This document shows, in pieces, positions 5,854 to 6,345 of a DNA stretch of 6,345 nt; the stretch's first letter is position 1; every line of letters starts with the position of its first letter. The translations under genes were made by a program, and so were the position numbers. A model generated the notes under the pieces. The model worked only from the letters and a program-made list of their open reading frames with translations, had not been told where the DNA came from and ran no database searches. Source of the DNA: an uncultured Lachnospiraceae bacterium (lineage in GTDB: Bacteria > Bacillota > Clostridia > Lachnospirales > Lachnospiraceae); assembly GCA_900550285.1 (NCBI GenBank), contig URRW01000050.1, forward strand, positions 1 to 6,345, given 5' to 3'.

Positions 5854-5882
5854 ATTATATCAGACTTTAACAGAGTAAACAA
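5854..5882 (-). promoter_or_regulatory. sigma-A promoter of the sirtuin-like/hisHF/ung/lysA cluster
   Basis: On the minus strand a perfect TATAAT -10 (5859-5854) lies 17 nt after TTGTTT (-35, 5882-5877) in an AT-rich stretch. The start should fall near 5847, giving a leader of about 27 nt that includes the ribosome site. With so short a leader there is no room for a riboswitch or a histidine attenuator. It is just downstream of the rRNA terminator. Confidence 0.75.
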
Positions 5883-5900
5883 TAAAAATATTTTGACACG

Positions 5901-5929
5901 AAAAAAGGCGACCTATTATCTAAGTCACC
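5901..5929 (-). terminator. intrinsic terminator of the rRNA operon
   Basis: Minus strand: GGTGACTTA (5929-5921) pairs with TAGGTCGCC (5915-5907), a 9-bp stem with two G-U pairs and a 5-nt loop, followed by six T (5906-5901). In the opposite direction the G-U pairs become C/A mismatches, so it acts mainly on the rRNA transcript. It lies about 100 nt after the 23S 3' end. Confidence 0.85.
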
Positions 5930-6028
5930 CTCTTTTTTCTTTATACCTTCAAAACTGAACACTGAAACTGCTTACCTTCCGGCTCGCTCTCTTGTATCTT
6001 CCATTCAACATCTTCCTATCAACCTGTC
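5930..6028 (-). other. 23S rRNA 3' trailer without a 5S gene
   Basis: These ~99 bases between the 23S 3' end and the terminator contain no 5S rRNA or tRNA. They carry the GTTCAGTTTTGAAGG segment (around 5944-5960), a type of sequence common in Firmicute rRNA spacers, and probably part of the stem used to process the 23S 3' end, whose 5' partner is outside the window. Confidence 0.5.

Positions 6029-6345
<317 letters not shown>

Noticed and set aside
5893..5919. Plus-strand TTGACA with TATTAT, a possible promoter antisense to 23S
   Set aside because: The spacer is only 15 nt and the -10 lies within the terminator hairpin, so the match is probably chance.
5230..5958. Plus-strand reading frame (242 codons) opposite the sirtuin-like gene, its promoter and the terminator
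   Set aside because: Its Cys/Leu/Phe-rich stretches come from the complement of the KAE repeats; it crosses a promoter and terminator used on the other strand and has no family resemblance.

Overview
The window looks like chromosomal DNA of a Clostridia-class Firmicute, most likely Lachnospiraceae. This is judged from the protein sequences (the LysA variant, PurC N-terminus, Ung and HisH/HisF), strong AGGAGG-type ribosome binding sites, sigma-A-like promoters and the 23S rRNA 3' end with its trailer. Everything I can support is on the minus strand, so transcription runs from high to low coordinates.

Layout in transcription order. At the right edge lies the last ~317 nt of a 23S rRNA gene (6345 to ~6029), a ~100-nt trailer with no 5S gene, and a strong intrinsic terminator (5901-5929). 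A good sigma-A promoter (5854-5882) then starts a tight gene cluster: a small degenerate sirtuin-like protein (5146-5820), hisH (4497-5129), hisF (3734-4495), ung (3069-3743) and lysA (1753-3027). Gaps are 16 and 1 nt, then a 10-nt overlap between hisF and ung, then 41 nt before lysA. No terminator separates the members, so they are probably one operon joining IGP synthase (histidine/purine node), uracil repair of DNA, and the last step of lysine synthesis.

After lysA a second promoter (1715-1743) drives tRNA-Leu(CAA) (1604-1686). The tRNA has a perfect hairpin in its 5' leader. About 80 nt downstream is an intrinsic terminator (1494-1520). It lies wholly inside a 21-codon reading frame with its own Shine-Dalgarno, which stops one base before the ATG of a MATE-family multidrug exporter (147-1475). 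This resembles a translated leader that controls readthrough into the exporter, and is the most interesting arrangement in the window. The left edge holds the first 24 codons of purC.

There is no mobile element, CRISPR array or phage gene. The core genes are ordinary. The points worth a second look are the MATE leader, the sirtuin-like protein heading the his/ung/lysA cluster, the rRNA operon end without 5S, and the leader hairpin of the tRNA.
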